Source of the DNA: Stenotrophomonas nitritireducens
GTDB taxonomy: Bacteria; Pseudomonadota; Gammaproteobacteria; Xanthomonadales; Xanthomonadaceae
Direction of reading: 5' to 3'
DNA length: 64,000 bases
Assembly (NCBI RefSeq): GCF_001431425.1
Contig: NZ_LDJG01000018.1
Span: forward strand, 124,001 to 188,000
This document shows, piece after piece, positions 1 through 9,105 of this stretch. The translations under genes were made by a program, and so were the position numbers. The stretch's first letter is position 1. Each line of letters opens with the position of its first letter. Under the pieces are notes generated by a model. The model did not search any database and had not been told where the DNA came from. It was given only the letters and a program-made list of their open reading frames with translations.

Positions 1-3
1 AAG

Positions 4-1269
4 ATGCGGCTGGGCATGATCGGCACCGGAATGCGCGGCCAGGTACTGCTCAAGGAACTGCTGCGCCGCGACGACGTGGAGGTGGTGGCGCTGTGCGACA
101 TCGAGCCGATCATGCTCGGGCGCGCCACCGGCATGGTGGCCAAGGCCGGCAAGCCGGCACCCAGGACCTATGGCGGCGACGGCGACGTCAATGCCTGGAA
201 GCGCCTGCTCGAACAGCGCGGGCTCGATGGCGTGGTCATCGCCACGCCGTGGGAATGGCACGCGCCGATGGCGATCGCCGCGATGCAGGCCAAGGTCGCG
301 GTCGGCTGCGAAGTGGTGGCCGGCATCAGCCTGCAGGACCACTGGGACGTGCTCAACACCCAGCTGCAGACCGGCACGCCGTACATGCTGCTGGAAAACG
401 TGTGCTACCGCCGCGACGTGATGGCGGCGCTGCAGATGGTGCGGCAGGGCCTGTTCGGTGAACTGGTGCACCTGCAGGCCGGCTACCAGCACGACCTTCG
501 CGGGGTGAAGTTCAACGACGGCAATCCCGACCATCCCTACAGCAGTGGCGTCGAGTTCGGGCCCAAGGGCTGGTCCGAAGCGCGCTGGCGCACCGAGCAC
601 TCGGTCAGGCGCAACGGCGAGCTCTACCCGAGCCACGGCATCGGCCCATGCGCGATGTACACTGGCATCAACCGCGGTAACCGCTTCACCCGCATCAATG
701 CCTTCGCCAGCAAGGCGCGCGGCCTGCACGAGTACACCGTGGCCAAGAGCGGCGGCACCACGCACCCGAGCACCCGGGCGCAGTTCAAGCTCGGCGACAT
801 CGTCACCACCACGCTGGCCTGCGAGAACGGCGAAACCATCCTGCTGCAGCACGACACCTCGCTGCCGCGCCCGTATTCGCTGGGCTTCCGCGTACAAGGC
901 ACCAAGGGGCTGTGGATGGACCTCAACCACGGCATCCACATCGAGGGCCGCAGCCCGCCGCATGAATGGGAGGACTTCAAGGCCTACCAGGACCAGTACG
1001 AACACCCGCTGTGGAAGCAGCATGCCGACACCGCCGCCGGTGCCGGCCATGGCGGCATGGACTGGTTCGTGATCCATGCCTTCGTCGAGGCGCTGAAAGC
1101 CAATGCGCCGATGCCGATCGACATTTTCGACGCCATCACCTGGAGCGCGATCACGCCGTTGTCCGAACAGTCCATCGCCAATGGTTTCCAGACCCTGGAC
1201 TTCCCGGATTTCACCGGCGGCCTGTGGCAGCAGCGCAAGCCGATCTTTGCGTTCGACGGCGCTTACTGA
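4..1269 (+). CDS. Gfo/Idh/MocA-family oxidoreductase, GH109-like (5' end probably outside the window)
   Basis: NAD-dependent oxidoreductase fold. The N-terminus has a Rossmann dinucleotide motif (GMIGTGMRG, residues 4-12) and an acidic strand-2 end (CDIE). The middle carries an ELYPSHGIGP block followed by YTGINRGNRF, which resembles the GH109 glycosidases (alpha-N-acetylgalactosaminidase type) that use NAD in a redox-assisted hydrolysis. The first ATG is only three bases into the window and the codon before it (AAG) is in frame. GH109 members usually carry a Tat signal peptide ahead of the Rossmann fold, so the true start probably lies upstream. Family assignment is firm; substrate is inferred. 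Confidence 0.85.
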   Translation: MRLGMIGTGMRGQVLLKELLRRDDVEVVALCDIEPIMLGRATGMVAKAGKPAPRTYGGDGDVNAWKRLLEQRGLDGVVIATPWEWHAPMAIAAMQAKVAVGCEVVAGISLQDHWDVLNTQLQTGTPYMLLENVCYRRDVMAALQMVRQGLFGELVHLQAGYQHDLRGVKFNDGNPDHPYSSGVEFGPKGWSEARWRTEHSVRRNGELYPSHGIGPCAMYTGINRGNRFTRINAFASKARGLHEYTVAKSGGTTHPSTRAQFKLGDIVTTTLACENGETILLQHDTSLPRPYSLGFRVQGTKGLWMDLNHGIHIEGRSPPHEWEDFKAYQDQYEHPLWKQHADTAAGAGHGGMDWFVIHAFVEALKANAPMPIDIFDAITWSAITPLSEQSIANGFQTLDFPDFTGGLWQQRKPIFAFDGAY

Positions 1270-1285
1270 GGCACGTCCCACGATC

Positions 1286-1346
1286 CCAGGAGCGGCTTCA
1301 GTCGCGCCCCGGCTTTCCCGGCGAGGGCCCGGTCGCGGCTGAAGCC
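1286..1346. repeat. Dispersed inverted repeat of the GAGCGRCTTCAGTCGC type
   Basis: The left arm AGCGGCTTCAGTCGCG and the right arm CGCGGCTGAAGCC are near reverse complements around a CCCGGC/GCGAGGGCCC centre. It sits between the convergent ends of the Gfo/Idh gene and the MATE gene, where it could fold as a hairpin and end both transcripts. A second, better-preserved copy lies between era and recO. Confidence 0.55.
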
Positions 1347-1372
1347 AGCCTGCAGCAGGCGGTGCCGGCCTT

Positions 1373-2869
1373 TCAGGCCTCGGCGTCCGCGTCGGCCACC
1401 GGCGAAGGCGGGCAGGCCGGTACTTCCGCCGGCGTGGCCAGTTCCTCGGCATGCGACGGCGCGGCCATCATCTTCGCCTGGCGCCAGCCGCCCCAGCGGT
1501 AGTACGCCAGCGACAGCAGCATCGACACCAGCGAGCTGACCGGGAAGCTCCACCAGATGGCGTCGGCGCCCCAGTAGGGCTGCAGCAGCTCGGCGAAGGG
1601 CACGCGCACGCCCCACAGCGAGGCGGCCAGGATCAGCAGCGGCGCGATCACCGCGCCGGTGGAGCGCACCACGCCGGAGATCACGAAGCTCACGCCGAAG
1701 AACAGGAACGACCACACCGCGATGTGGTTCAGGTGCCGCGCCACCGCCAGCGCCTGGCTGCCGTCGGGCAGGAACAGCGCCAGCGAGTGCCGGTCCAGCA
1801 GGATCAGCGGCAGGATCAGCACGCCGGTGAGCAGGAAGTTGAACAACACGCCCTTGCGCGCGGTGCCGCGCACGCGGTCCCAGCGGCGCGCGCCCACGTT
1901 CTGCGCGGCCATCGACGAACACGCCGCGCCGATCGCCATCGCCGGCATCTGCACGTAGGTCCACAGCTGCAGCGAGGCGCCGTAGGCCGCGGCGGTATCG
2001 GTGCCGTAGTCGTTGACCATGGTCATCAGCATGATCATCGACAGCGAGATCAGCACCATCTGCAGGCCCATCGGCACGCCCTTGACCACCAGCGCGCGGA
2101 GGATGCCCAGGTCGATGCGGAACAGCGCCATGTCCTTGCGGCCCAGCCACAGCACGTGGCCGCGGTGGCGCATGTAGGCCAGCAGGCCGAGCAGCGACAG
2201 CGACTGCGCCAGCAGCGTGGCCCACGCCGCGCCGGCGATGCCCAGCTGCGGGAACGGACCGATGCCGAAGATCAGCAGCGGGTTGAGCACGATGTCCAGC
2301 GCCACCGATACCAGCAGGAAGCGGAACGGCGTGCGCGAGTCGCCGGCGCCGCGCAGGGCCGCGCTGAGGAAGGCGAAGGCGTACAGCGTCGGGGTGGCCA
2401 GGAAGATGATGCGCAGATAGGCCTCGGCCAGCGGCAGCGAGACGGCCGGCGTGCCCATCGCCGCCAGCAGCGGATGCGCCATGAACCAGCCGGCGATGGC
2501 GATCAGCACCGAGATGCCGATGAAGAAAGTCGCGCTGGTGCCCATCACCCGCCGCGCCTGGGCCACGTCGCGCGCGCCCATCGCCTGGCCGATCAGGATG
2601 GTGGCGGCCATGCCGATGCCGAACACCGAACCGATCAGGAAAAACATGATGTTGTTGGCGTTGGCCGTGGCAGTCAGCGCCGCCTCGCCGAGGAACTTGC
2701 CGACCCAGATCGCGTTGACCGAGCCGTTCAGCGACTGGGCGATGTTGCCGGCCAGGATCGGCAGGGCGAACAGCAGCAGGTTGCGCCCGATCGGGCCTTC
2801 GGTCAGCGAGCGGGTGGGGTGGGCGGCGGTCATGGGCGCAGGTCGGTGGCTGAATGCGGACACTAGCAT
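1373..2869 (-). CDS. MATE family multidrug efflux transporter
   Basis: Inner-membrane multidrug and toxin extrusion protein of about 498 residues, driven by Na+ or H+. The sequence shows about 12 hydrophobic segments in two halves, starting with LTEGPIGRNLLLFALPILAG. It includes the loop LNGSVNAIWVGKFLGEAAL and the repeated small-residue helices typical of DinF/NorM proteins. The length is slightly above the family norm because of an Ala/Pro-rich cytoplasmic tail. An ATG at 2833 (MTAAHPTRS) is an equally plausible start, since neither candidate has a clear ribosome-binding site. It is divergent from the small lipoprotein gene. Substrate unknown. Confidence 0.9.
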   Translation of the reverse strand: MLVSAFSHRPAPMTAAHPTRSLTEGPIGRNLLLFALPILAGNIAQSLNGSVNAIWVGKFLGEAALTATANANNIMFFLIGSVFGIGMAATILIGQAMGARDVAQARRVMGTSATFFIGISVLIAIAGWFMAHPLLAAMGTPAVSLPLAEAYLRIIFLATPTLYAFAFLSAALRGAGDSRTPFRFLLVSVALDIVLNPLLIFGIGPFPQLGIAGAAWATLLAQSLSLLGLLAYMRHRGHVLWLGRKDMALFRIDLGILRALVVKGVPMGLQMVLISLSMIMLMTMVNDYGTDTAAAYGASLQLWTYVQMPAMAIGAACSSMAAQNVGARRWDRVRGTARKGVLFNFLLTGVLILPLILLDRHSLALFLPDGSQALAVARHLNHIAVWSFLFFGVSFVISGVVRSTGAVIAPLLILAASLWGVRVPFAELLQPYWGADAIWWSFPVSSLVSMLLSLAYYRWGGWRQAKMMAAPSHAEELATPAEVPACPPSPVADADAEA

Positions 2870-2937
2870 CGCCGGTGTGACGATGCCCGCGGGTATCGTT
2901 ACGATGGCGGCTGCTTATGGCCAGCGGAGGAAAGCGA

Positions 2938-3198
2938 ATGCTGAAACAGCTGTGTGGCGCGATGGCGGTGCTGGCCTTGTCGGCCTGCGCCAACTCCGAA
3001 CGCCTGATGGACGCCAGCGTGCGCCCGTCCGACCGCGCCGACTGCCTGGTCGGCAACGAGCGTGCCGACGCCAGGGACAAGAACGCCGTGCCCTCGATGC
3101 GCAGCAGGCGCTGCAACCCCGACGACAGCCTGAACTGGACCGTCGGCCAGTCGCGCAAGGATGCGATGGAAGTGGATTTCAAGAAAAAGAATGACTGA
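2938..3198 (+). CDS. Small putative lipoprotein, unknown function
   Basis: An 86-residue protein with a short hydrophobic signal sequence (MLKQLCGAMAVLALSAC) ending in a lipobox LSAC, so it is probably lipidated at Cys17 and exported. The mature part is polar, contains two further Cys residues (ADCLVGN, SRRCNPD) and ends in a lysine cluster. The ATG at 2938 is chosen over an upstream in-frame start because GGAGGA lies about 9 bases before it. The stop overlaps the start of hslR by 8 bases, so the two are probably cotranscribed. I do not recognise the family. Confidence 0.7.
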   Translation: MLKQLCGAMAVLALSACANSERLMDASVRPSDRADCLVGNERADARDKNAVPSMRSRRCNPDDSLNWTVGQSRKDAMEVDFKKKND

Positions 3199-3598
3199 CG
3201 GAAGTACCCCGGCGCCTGCCATCCGGCTCGATGTCTGGCTGTGGGCCGCGCGCTTCTTCAAGACCCGCAGCCTGGCCAGGCAGGCGGTGGAGACCGGCAA
3301 GGTCGAGATCGGCGGGCAGCGTCCGAAATCCTCGCGCGCGGTCCGCGTCGGCGATGCGCTGCGGGTGCAGCGCGGCGAGGAGATGTTCGAGATCGGCGTG
3401 CGCGGTCTCAGCGACACGCGCGGACCGGCGCCGGTGGCGCAGGCGCTGTACGAAGAGAGCGAGGCCTCGCGCAAGGCGCGCGAGGAACAGCGCCTGCAGC
3501 GCGCCGCCGCCCGCGACGGCTACCTGCCGCCGGAGCACAAGCCAGACAAGCGCGCGCGCCGGTTGATCCGCGCGCTGGGCGACATCGACGCCCTGTAG
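3191..3598 (+). CDS. hslR: Hsp15, ribosome-associated heat shock protein with S4 domain
   Basis: Binds 50S subunits that carry stalled nascent chains and helps recycle them. An S4 RNA-binding domain fills residues 10-70 (RLDVWLWAARFFKTRSLARQ, then the V-x-VGD-xL loop), followed by a basic helical tail rich in Arg, Lys and Gln (135 residues, as in E. coli Hsp15). The ATG at 3191 sits inside the end of the lipoprotein gene. The TAG stop codon is the TAG of the GTAG terminus of the first palindromic repeat downstream, so the repeat array begins exactly at the gene's end. Confidence 0.9.
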   Translation: MTDGSTPAPAIRLDVWLWAARFFKTRSLARQAVETGKVEIGGQRPKSSRAVRVGDALRVQRGEEMFEIGVRGLSDTRGPAPVAQALYEESEASRKAREEQRLQRAAARDGYLPPEHKPDKRARRLIRALGDIDAL

Positions 3599-3988
3599 AG
3601 CGGGGCACCGCCCCGCTGGGGCCTTATCGGTGAAGCCCGCCGGGCGCTGCCCGGCGCTACAGAACCCAAGCGCCCTGTAGAGCGGGGCACCGCCCCGCTG
3701 GGGCCTTACCTGCCAAGCCCGCCGGGCGCTGCCCGGCGCTACAGAACCCCAGCGCCTTGTAGAGCGGGGCAACGCCCCGCTGGGGTCTTACCGGCCAAGC
3801 CCGCCGGGCGTTGCCCGGCGCTACAGAACCCAGCCACCTTGTAGAGCGGGGTACCGCCCCGCTGGGGTCTTACCGGCCAAGCCCGCCGGGCGCTGCCCGG
3901 CGCTACAGAACCCAGCCACCTTGTAGAGCGGGGCACCGCCCCGCTGGGGCCTTATCGGTGAAGCCCGCCGGACGTTGCCCGGCGCTAC
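3595..3988. repeat. Array of five GTAG/CTAC-bounded palindromic repeats (SMAG/REP type)
   Basis: Five near-identical 66-bp units occupy 3595-3660, 3677-3742, 3759-3824, 3841-3906 and 3923-3988. Each begins GTAGAGCGGGG, contains two different GC-rich hairpins (GCGGGGC/GCCCCGC and GCCGGGC/GCCCGGC) and ends GGCGCTAC. They are separated by almost identical 16-bp spacers, giving an exact 82-bp period. The GTAG ends and paired-hairpin form match REP-type elements known from Stenotrophomonas, which are mobilised by RAYT transposases. Expansion by tandem duplication of an 82-bp block is inferred. No coding sequence is present. Confidence 0.9.
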
Positions 3989-4031
3989 AGGGCACGCGGC
4001 GATGGTTTCTCCACGGGCTGCGGCGCCGGGT

Positions 4032-4637
4032 TCAGCGCTTGCCGCTGCCCAGCAGTCCGCTGCCGAGCTTGATCAGGTCGGACACGCCGAACTGGCCGTC
4101 GCCGTCCTGGTCCAGCAGGCTGCCGAGCAGGCCGCCGCCGATGCCGCCCTGCTGCACCACATGCTGCTTTTCCTGGCCGAGCATCTGGCTCAGGCCGCTG
4201 GCATCGGCCTGGCCGCCGCTGGACATGCGCTGCGCCAGATAGGCCATCACGATCGGAGCGAGGATCTTGAGCAGTTGCCCGGCACGTTCGCCGCTCAGGC
4301 CGGTGGCCTGGGCCAGGCCGGCTTCGGCACGGCCCTGGCTGCCGCCGAAGATGTGGCCGAGGATGCCGGCGCCGTTGGCGGCCGGACTGCCGCCGCCACC
4401 CAGCACCGAGCCGAGCACGTTGCCGATGTCCAGGCCGCTGTGGTTGTTCTGCAGCGCGCCAAGCAGGGCTTCGGCCCCCTGCGGTTTGGCGGCGTTGTTG
4501 CCCAGAGCGCCCATCAGCAGCGGCAGCGCCGCACTGATCGCGCCCGAAGCCTGCTGGCTGTCGAGGCCCAACTGCTGGGAGACCTGTTGCAGCGGCGCGC
4601 CCTGCAACTGGGAAAGGAGATCGTCGGTGAGGCTCAT
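4032..4637 (-). CDS. DUF937 domain protein with an EF-hand-like loop
   Basis: A 201-residue protein. The N-terminal two thirds follow the DUF937 pattern: an amphipathic start (MSLTDDLLSQLQGAPLQQVSQQLGLD), repeated ALPLLMGALGNNAA-type helices and glycine-rich turns. Near the C-terminus is DQDGDGQFGVSDL (about 177-189), the spacing of a calcium-binding EF-hand loop, a combination common in xanthomonad DUF937 proteins. The ATG at 4637 is preferred because AAGGA lies 10 bases upstream; an upstream in-frame ATG (4673) has no such site. No signal peptide is seen. Function unknown. Confidence 0.8.
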   Translation of the reverse strand: MSLTDDLLSQLQGAPLQQVSQQLGLDSQQASGAISAALPLLMGALGNNAAKPQGAEALLGALQNNHSGLDIGNVLGSVLGGGGSPAANGAGILGHIFGGSQGRAEAGLAQATGLSGERAGQLLKILAPIVMAYLAQRMSSGGQADASGLSQMLGQEKQHVVQQGGIGGGLLGSLLDQDGDGQFGVSDLIKLGSGLLGSGKR

Positions 4638-4852
4638 CGGAGCGTGGTCCTTGCAGTGGTTGAACACGGGCATGGTAGCGCCGCGCGGGTCTGGAATGAT
4701 CGTGCCGGGCGCTGCAGCGCCCGTGCGGCAGTCCCGTGAAGGCAATGCCGGATGCGGGCCGGCAGCTGCATGAATGGTGGAATGCGGGGTTGCCGGTCGA
4801 TACCCGATGCCGCCCCGGCAATCGTGCGCCTGCGCAGGCACCTACCGGGAAT

Positions 4853-4881
4853 GCGGTGGGGCGCAGGTGCCGCCCCACCGC
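4853..4881 (-). terminator. Hairpin after the catalase gene
   Basis: A perfect 11-bp stem (GCGGTGGGGCG/CGCCCCACCGC) with a 7-base loop lies just past the catalase stop codon. There is no uridine tract, so it is either a weak terminator or a 3'-end stabilising structure. Confidence 0.45.
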
Positions 4882-4888
4882 CATGGCC

Positions 4889-6532
4889 TCAGAGCGAGAT
4901 GTCCTCGGCACCCGGCGTGGCCCTGGGGAATTCCGAGCCGGGCTGCGCCGGTTTGAACGGATCGGCCGGCGGCATCTCCGCCAGCTTCTTCAACGCCGCC
5001 GCCACGCCGGCGCCGTAGGCCGGATCGGCCTTGCTGCAGTTGTCCACGTGGCGCTGCTTGATGAAGTCCGGCGCGTCGCCCATCGCCCGCGCGGTGTTGT
5101 CGAACAGGCGCTGCTTCTGCGCGGCATCGTAGCTGCGGAACAGCGCACCGGGCTGGCTGAAGTAGTCGTTGTCGTCCTCGCGGAAATTCCAGAAGTCGGC
5201 ATCGCCGCGGATCTTCAGCGCCGGCTCGCGGTACTGCGGCTGCTCCTGCCACTGGCCGTAGCTGTTGGGCTCGTAGTGCGGCAGGCCGCCGTAGTTGCCG
5301 TCCACGCGCATCGCGCCGTCGCGGTGGTTGCTGTGCACCGGGCAGCGTGCCGCGTTCACCGGGATCTGGTGGTGGTTGACGCCCAGGCGGTAGCGCTGCG
5401 CGTCGGAATAGGCGAACAGCCGCGCCTGCAGCATCTTGTCCGGCGACGGGCCGATGCCCGGCACCAGGTTGCTCGGCGCGAACGCCGACTGTTCCACGTC
5501 CTGGTACCAGTTGACCGGATTGCGGTTCAGTTCGAACTCGCCCACTTCGATCAGCGGGTAGTCGCTCTTCGGCCACACCTTGGTCAGATCGAACGGATGG
5601 ACGCGATAGGTCTCCGCTTCCAGTTCCGGCATGACCTGCACGAACAGCTTCCACTTCGGGAAATCGCCGCGCTCGATCGCCTGGAACAGGTCGCGGCCAT
5701 GGCTCTCGCGGTCCTTGCCGGCAAGCACTTCGGCCTGCGCATCGGTCAGCGCCTCGATGCCCTGCTGGCTGTGGAAGTGGAACTTCACCCAGAAGCGCTC
5801 GCCGTCATCGTTGGTGAAGCTGTAGGTGTGCGAGCCGAAGCCGTGCATGTGGCGGAAGCTGCGCGGAATGCCGCGGTCGCTCATCACCACGGTCACCTGC
5901 ATCAGCGCTTCCGGCAGCAAGGTCCAGAAATCCCAGTTGTTGCGCGCGCTGCGCAGGTTGGTGTGCGGGTCGCGCTTGACCGCCTTGTTGAGGTCGCCGA
6001 ACTTGCGCGGGTCGCGCAGGAAGAACACCGGCGTGTTGTTGCCGACCAGGTCCCAGTTGCCTTCCTCGGTGTAGAACTTCAGCGCGAAGCCACGGATGTC
6101 GCGCTCGGCATCGGCCGCGCCGCGCTCGCCCGCCACGGTGGTGAAACGGGCGAACATCTCGGTCTGCTTGCCCACTGCCGAGAAGATCTTGGCGCGGGTG
6201 TACTTGCTGATGTCATGGGTGACGGTGAAGGTGCCGAACGCGCCGGAGCCCTTGGCGTGCATGCGCCGTTCGGGAATGACCTCGCGGTTGAGGTTGGCCA
6301 GCTTTTCCAGCAGCCACACGTCTTCCATCAGCAGCGGGCCACGCGGTCCGGCGGTCTTGCTGTTCTGGTTGTCCACCACCGGCGCGCCGAAGGCGGTGGT
6401 CATCGGCGTTACCGGCGCATCGCCATGCTTCTGTGCAGGGGTGGTGCTGGTATCGCGCTGCGACTGCGCGCCCTGCGCGGGCGTGGGCGCGGCATGGTAC
6501 GGGCAGGTGGGTTTGCTGTCGTTGCTGCTCAT
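4889..6532 (-). CDS. Monofunctional heme catalase
   Basis: Degrades hydrogen peroxide to water and oxygen. The catalytic His is in [12 protein letters not shown] (His92). The active-site Asn is in [11 protein letters not shown] (165/166). The proximal heme Tyr is in [14 protein letters not shown]. The [19 protein letters not shown] segment is the family signature. At 547 residues it is longer than small-subunit catalases of about 480 because of a roughly 50-residue Gln/Thr/Pro-rich N-terminal extension. The ATG at 6532 has AGGAG upstream. A palindrome resembling an OxyR half-site lies about 90 bp upstream. The clade and physiological trigger are not certain. Confidence 0.95.
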   Translation of the reverse strand: MSSNDSKPTCPYHAAPTPAQGAQSQRDTSTTPAQKHGDAPVTPMTTAFGAPVVDNQNSKTAGPRGPLLMEDVWLLEKLANLNREVIPERRMHAKGSGAFGTFTVTHDISKYTRAKIFSAVGKQTEMFARFTTVAGERGAADAERDIRGFALKFYTEEGNWDLVGNNTPVFFLRDPRKFGDLNKAVKRDPHTNLRSARNNWDFWTLLPEALMQVTVVMSDRGIPRSFRHMHGFGSHTYSFTNDDGERFWVKFHFHSQQGIEALTDAQAEVLAGKDRESHGRDLFQAIERGDFPKWKLFVQVMPELEAETYRVHPFDLTKVWPKSDYPLIEVGEFELNRNPVNWYQDVEQSAFAPSNLVPGIGPSPDKMLQARLFAYSDAQRYRLGVNHHQIPVNAARCPVHSNHRDGAMRVDGNYGGLPHYEPNSYGQWQEQPQYREPALKIRGDADFWNFREDDNDYFSQPGALFRSYDAAQKQRLFDNTARAMGDAPDFIKQRHVDNCSKADPAYGAGVAAALKKLAEMPPADPFKPAQPGSEFPRATPGAEDISL

Positions 6533-6621
6533 GGCGGGCTCCTGGCTGGCGTGTAGGGATATCGTGCGATGACGATAGCTACGGGTTGGTGAAATGGAAA
6601 ATCGAATGATCCGCTCGGAGT

Positions 6622-6638
6622 CATAGGGCTTGCCTATG
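6622..6638. promoter_or_regulatory. CATAGG-N5-CCTATG palindrome, possible OxyR half-site
   Basis: ATAG-N7-CTAT matches one half of the tandem OxyR recognition pattern. It lies between the GST stop (6670) and the catalase start (6532). The second half-site is not recognisable, and the same bases could form a short terminator hairpin for the GST gene, so this is a candidate only. Confidence 0.3.
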
Positions 6639-6669
6639 GCCGGGTGGGCGGGTCGTGCCCGCCCGGTAT

Positions 6670-7329
6670 TCAATCGCGGTCGGGTGCGCCGAGCGGGAAC
6701 AGCGGTCGATACGGCCGGGCTTCCTCCACGGCACGCGCGAACGAGGGACGGGCGAGCAGGCGCGCGCGATAGTCGCGCAGCACCGGCCAGGTCCCGTCGA
6801 TGCGATGGGTCCAGTCCGCATAGAACAGCGACGGCGCGGCGGCGCAGTCGGCCAGGGTGAACGCATCGCCCGTCGCCCATCGCCTGCCGGCCAGTTGCGT
6901 CTCGAGCCAGCCGTAGGCCAGCTCCAGCCGTTCCACCGCACTGGCCAGGGCGTCGGCGGCCTTGCCGTCGTCGCCGCTCAGCGCGCCGCCGACCGCGTGC
7001 TGCACCGGGCTCATCACGTGCAGGTCGAAGAAGCGGTCGAGGAAGCGCACATCCAACGCGGCGGCCGGATCGTCCGGCAGCAGACGCACCGACCCGGCGT
7101 GCCGCTGCTGCAGGTATTCGATGATGATGCTGGTCTCCACCACGTTGCGCCCGTCGTCCACCAGCAAGGGGAACTTGCGCAGCGGCCAGCGCTGCAGCCA
7201 TTCGGCCGCGTTCTGCGGCGTGTCCGGGCCGAGTATGCGGAACTGGAAGGGCGTGGCGTTCTCGTACAGCGCGATGAGTACCTTCTGCGTGTACGACGAG
7301 AACGGATGGCCATAGAGCAGCAGCGACAT
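6670..7329 (-). CDS. Glutathione S-transferase family protein
   Basis: A cytosolic GST-like enzyme of 219 residues. The N-terminal thioredoxin-fold domain contains [17 protein letters not shown] (the Ser/Tyr/Cys active-site region) and the glutathione-binding [11 protein letters not shown] turn. The C-terminal all-alpha domain has [17 protein letters not shown], the N-capping GDxxTLAD motif. The start is supported by GGAGGT just upstream. It is divergent from the WYL regulator, with a 136-bp shared promoter region, so control by that regulator is plausible. Substrate unknown. Confidence 0.9.
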   Translation of the reverse strand: MSLLLYGHPFSSYTQKVLIALYENATPFQFRILGPDTPQNAAEWLQRWPLRKFPLLVDDGRNVVETSIIIEYLQQRHAGSVRLLPDDPAAALDVRFLDRFFDLHVMSPVQHAVGGALSGDDGKAADALASAVERLELAYGWLETQLAGRRWATGDAFTLADCAAAPSLFYADWTHRIDGTWPVLRDYRARLLARPSFARAVEEARPYRPLFPLGAPDRD

Positions 7330-7465
7330 GGGAGACCTCCGGTGCGGGTGCCGAGGATGGCAATGTGTTGCCAATGCCGGCCCGGCGCAAGCGCAGCGCC
7401 GATGTCCGTGGCGCTGCGCATCTGCCAGACTCCACGCGGCCACCGACCCGCCCTGGACGCCCCGC

Positions 7466-8164
7466 ATGACCGAACGCGCCACCCGCCTGCTGCACCTGTT
7501 GGACGAGCTGCGGCGGCGCCGCACGCCGGTGCGCGGCGCGCAGCTGGCCGAGCGGCTGGGGGTGAGCCTGCGCACGCTGTACCGCGACATCGACGCGCTG
7601 CGCGGGCAGGGCGCGGACATCGCCGGCGACCCGGGCGTCGGCTACCAGCTGCGCGGCGGCTTCCTGCTGCCGCCGATGATGTTCTCGGCCGAGGAACTGG
7701 AAGCCATCGTGCTCGGCGTGCGCTGGGTGGCCTCGCATGCCGATCCGGACCTGGCGGTCGCCGCCGGCGCCGCGCTGGACCGGGTCACCGGAGTGCTGCC
7801 GGAGGACCTGCGCCTGCAGGTGGAGACCAGCGGGCTGTATGCGCCGCAATGGCGGACGACCGAGCCGGAACCGTGGCTGCCGGCGCTGCGCCGCGCCATC
7901 CGCGCCGGCAATGCGGTGCGCATCCACTACCGCGACGCCGAAGACCGCGCCAGCGAGCGGGTGATCTGGCCGTTCGCGATGGCCTTCCTGGCCGAGGTCC
8001 GCCTGCTGGCGGCCTGGTGCGAGATGCGTGGCGACTTCCGGCATTTCCGCGCCGACCGGGTGGTGGCCCTGCACGACACCGGCCAGCGCTATCCCGAACA
8101 GCGCCACCAGCTGCTCAAGCGCTGGGGCGAACAGCGGCGGCAGCGCGAAAGCATCGACTGCTGA
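7466..8164 (+). CDS. YafY-like HTH/WYL-domain transcriptional regulator
   Basis: A 232-residue regulator. The N-terminal DeoR-type helix-turn-helix covers residues 5-60 ([15 protein letters not shown] ... [18 protein letters not shown]). The middle linker has the FMFSAEE-like [14 protein letters not shown] segment. The C-terminal WYL domain is recognisable from [10 protein letters not shown] followed by [21 protein letters not shown], though the W-Y-L triad itself is altered. It is encoded between two GST genes, divergent from one and 58 bp upstream of the other. This suggests, but does not prove, that it controls them in response to a small-molecule ligand. Confidence 0.88.
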   Translation: MTERATRLLHLLDELRRRRTPVRGAQLAERLGVSLRTLYRDIDALRGQGADIAGDPGVGYQLRGGFLLPPMMFSAEELEAIVLGVRWVASHADPDLAVAAGAALDRVTGVLPEDLRLQVETSGLYAPQWRTTEPEPWLPALRRAIRAGNAVRIHYRDAEDRASERVIWPFAMAFLAEVRLLAAWCEMRGDFRHFRADRVVALHDTGQRYPEQRHQLLKRWGEQRRQRESIDC

Positions 8165-8222
8165 CAGCGGCTGTCAGCAGCCCCTGCGCACACTGTGGGC
8201 TCCTTCCCATGCAGGCCCCGCC

Positions 8223-8846
8223 ATGACCACGCTGACCTTCTACACCCACCCGTTCTCCCGCGGCCGCGTCGCGCGCTGGATGCTGGAGGAGACCGGGCTG
8301 CCGTACGAGGAGGTGATCCTCGATTACGGCACCACGATGAAGGCGCCCGGATACCTGGCCATCAACCCCATGGGCAAGGTGCCGGCGCTGCGCCATGACG
8401 ACACCGTGGTGACCGAGAACGCGGCCATCTGCCTGCACCTGGCCGAACTGGTGCCGGAGAAGGAACTGCTGCCGCCGCCCGGCTCGCCCGAGCGCGGCGC
8501 CTGTTATCGCTGGATGTTGTTCGCCGCCGGTCCGCTGGAATCGTTCATCACCGCGCGCCGGCACGGCGCGCTGGCGCCGCCGGTGGAGGCGGGCTACGGC
8601 AACGAGGCCGACCTGATGCGCACGCTGGAAGGCGCGCTGGCCGGCAGGAAGCATCTGGTGGGCGACAGGTTCACCGTCGCCGATCTGTACGTGGCCGCGC
8701 TGCTTGGTTACTACATGCGTATCGGCGAGCTGGCGCCGACGCCGGCGTTCGAGGCCTACGCGGCAACGCATCTGCAGCGGCCGGCGGCGCTGCGTGCGAA
8801 TGTGCACGACGACGCGTTGGTGGCGGCACGGGCGGAGAGTGCCTGA
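8223..8846 (+). CDS. Glutathione S-transferase family protein
   Basis: A second GST, 207 residues. The thioredoxin-fold half is TFYTHPFSRGRVARWMLEE, with the cis-Pro loop MGKVPALRHDDTVVTENAAICLHLAE; the helical half contains GDRFTVADLYVAALLGYY. The two GSTs of this window are only distantly alike, so they are not a recent duplication. It follows the WYL regulator on the same strand and is probably cotranscribed. It is followed immediately by a hexanucleotide microsatellite. Confidence 0.9.
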   Translation: MTTLTFYTHPFSRGRVARWMLEETGLPYEEVILDYGTTMKAPGYLAINPMGKVPALRHDDTVVTENAAICLHLAELVPEKELLPPPGSPERGACYRWMLFAAGPLESFITARRHGALAPPVEAGYGNEADLMRTLEGALAGRKHLVGDRFTVADLYVAALLGYYMRIGELAPTPAFEAYAATHLQRPAALRANVHDDALVAARAESA

Positions 8847-8862
8847 GAGCAACACGCTATTG

Positions 8863-8915
<53 letters not shown>

Positions 8916-9105
8916 GCTTGTGCTTGTGCAGTTGCTTCTGGCTTTTGACTTCCCTGGCCGTAGAGCGAGCCGAGCACCGCAGCGTGACGAGGGGCGTAGA
9001 GGCGCACGTGTTTGAGCGAAGCGAGTTGTGCGCCGTCCCCTCGGCATGCGAGGAGCGCAGGGGACCGATGCGGCTTAGCCGCATCGGCTCGCGGCCCGGC
9101 CCGTG
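8916..9105. other. Gene-free stretch with hairpins
   Basis: No ORF here has a credible start or family resemblance. A perfect 10-bp hairpin (CCGATGCGGC/GCCGCATCGG, loop TTA) lies at 9065-9087. Just upstream is an imperfect palindrome around GTCCCCTCGGCATGCGAG. The area reads like decayed or repeat-derived sequence next to the inverted-repeat element. Confidence 0.5.

Noticed and set aside
1451-2866. A 471-codon frame opposite the MATE gene
   Set aside because: Codon shadow of the transporter; composition dominated by Arg, Gln and His.
3595-3988. CRISPR array
   Set aside because: Spacers are identical 16-mers, the units are palindromic and bounded by GTAG/CTAC, and no cas genes are present.
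6533-8107. Upstream extension of the catalase frame
   Set aside because: The extended frame runs antisense or out of frame through the GST and regulator genes. The catalase start at 6532 has a ribosome-binding site and family-consistent length.
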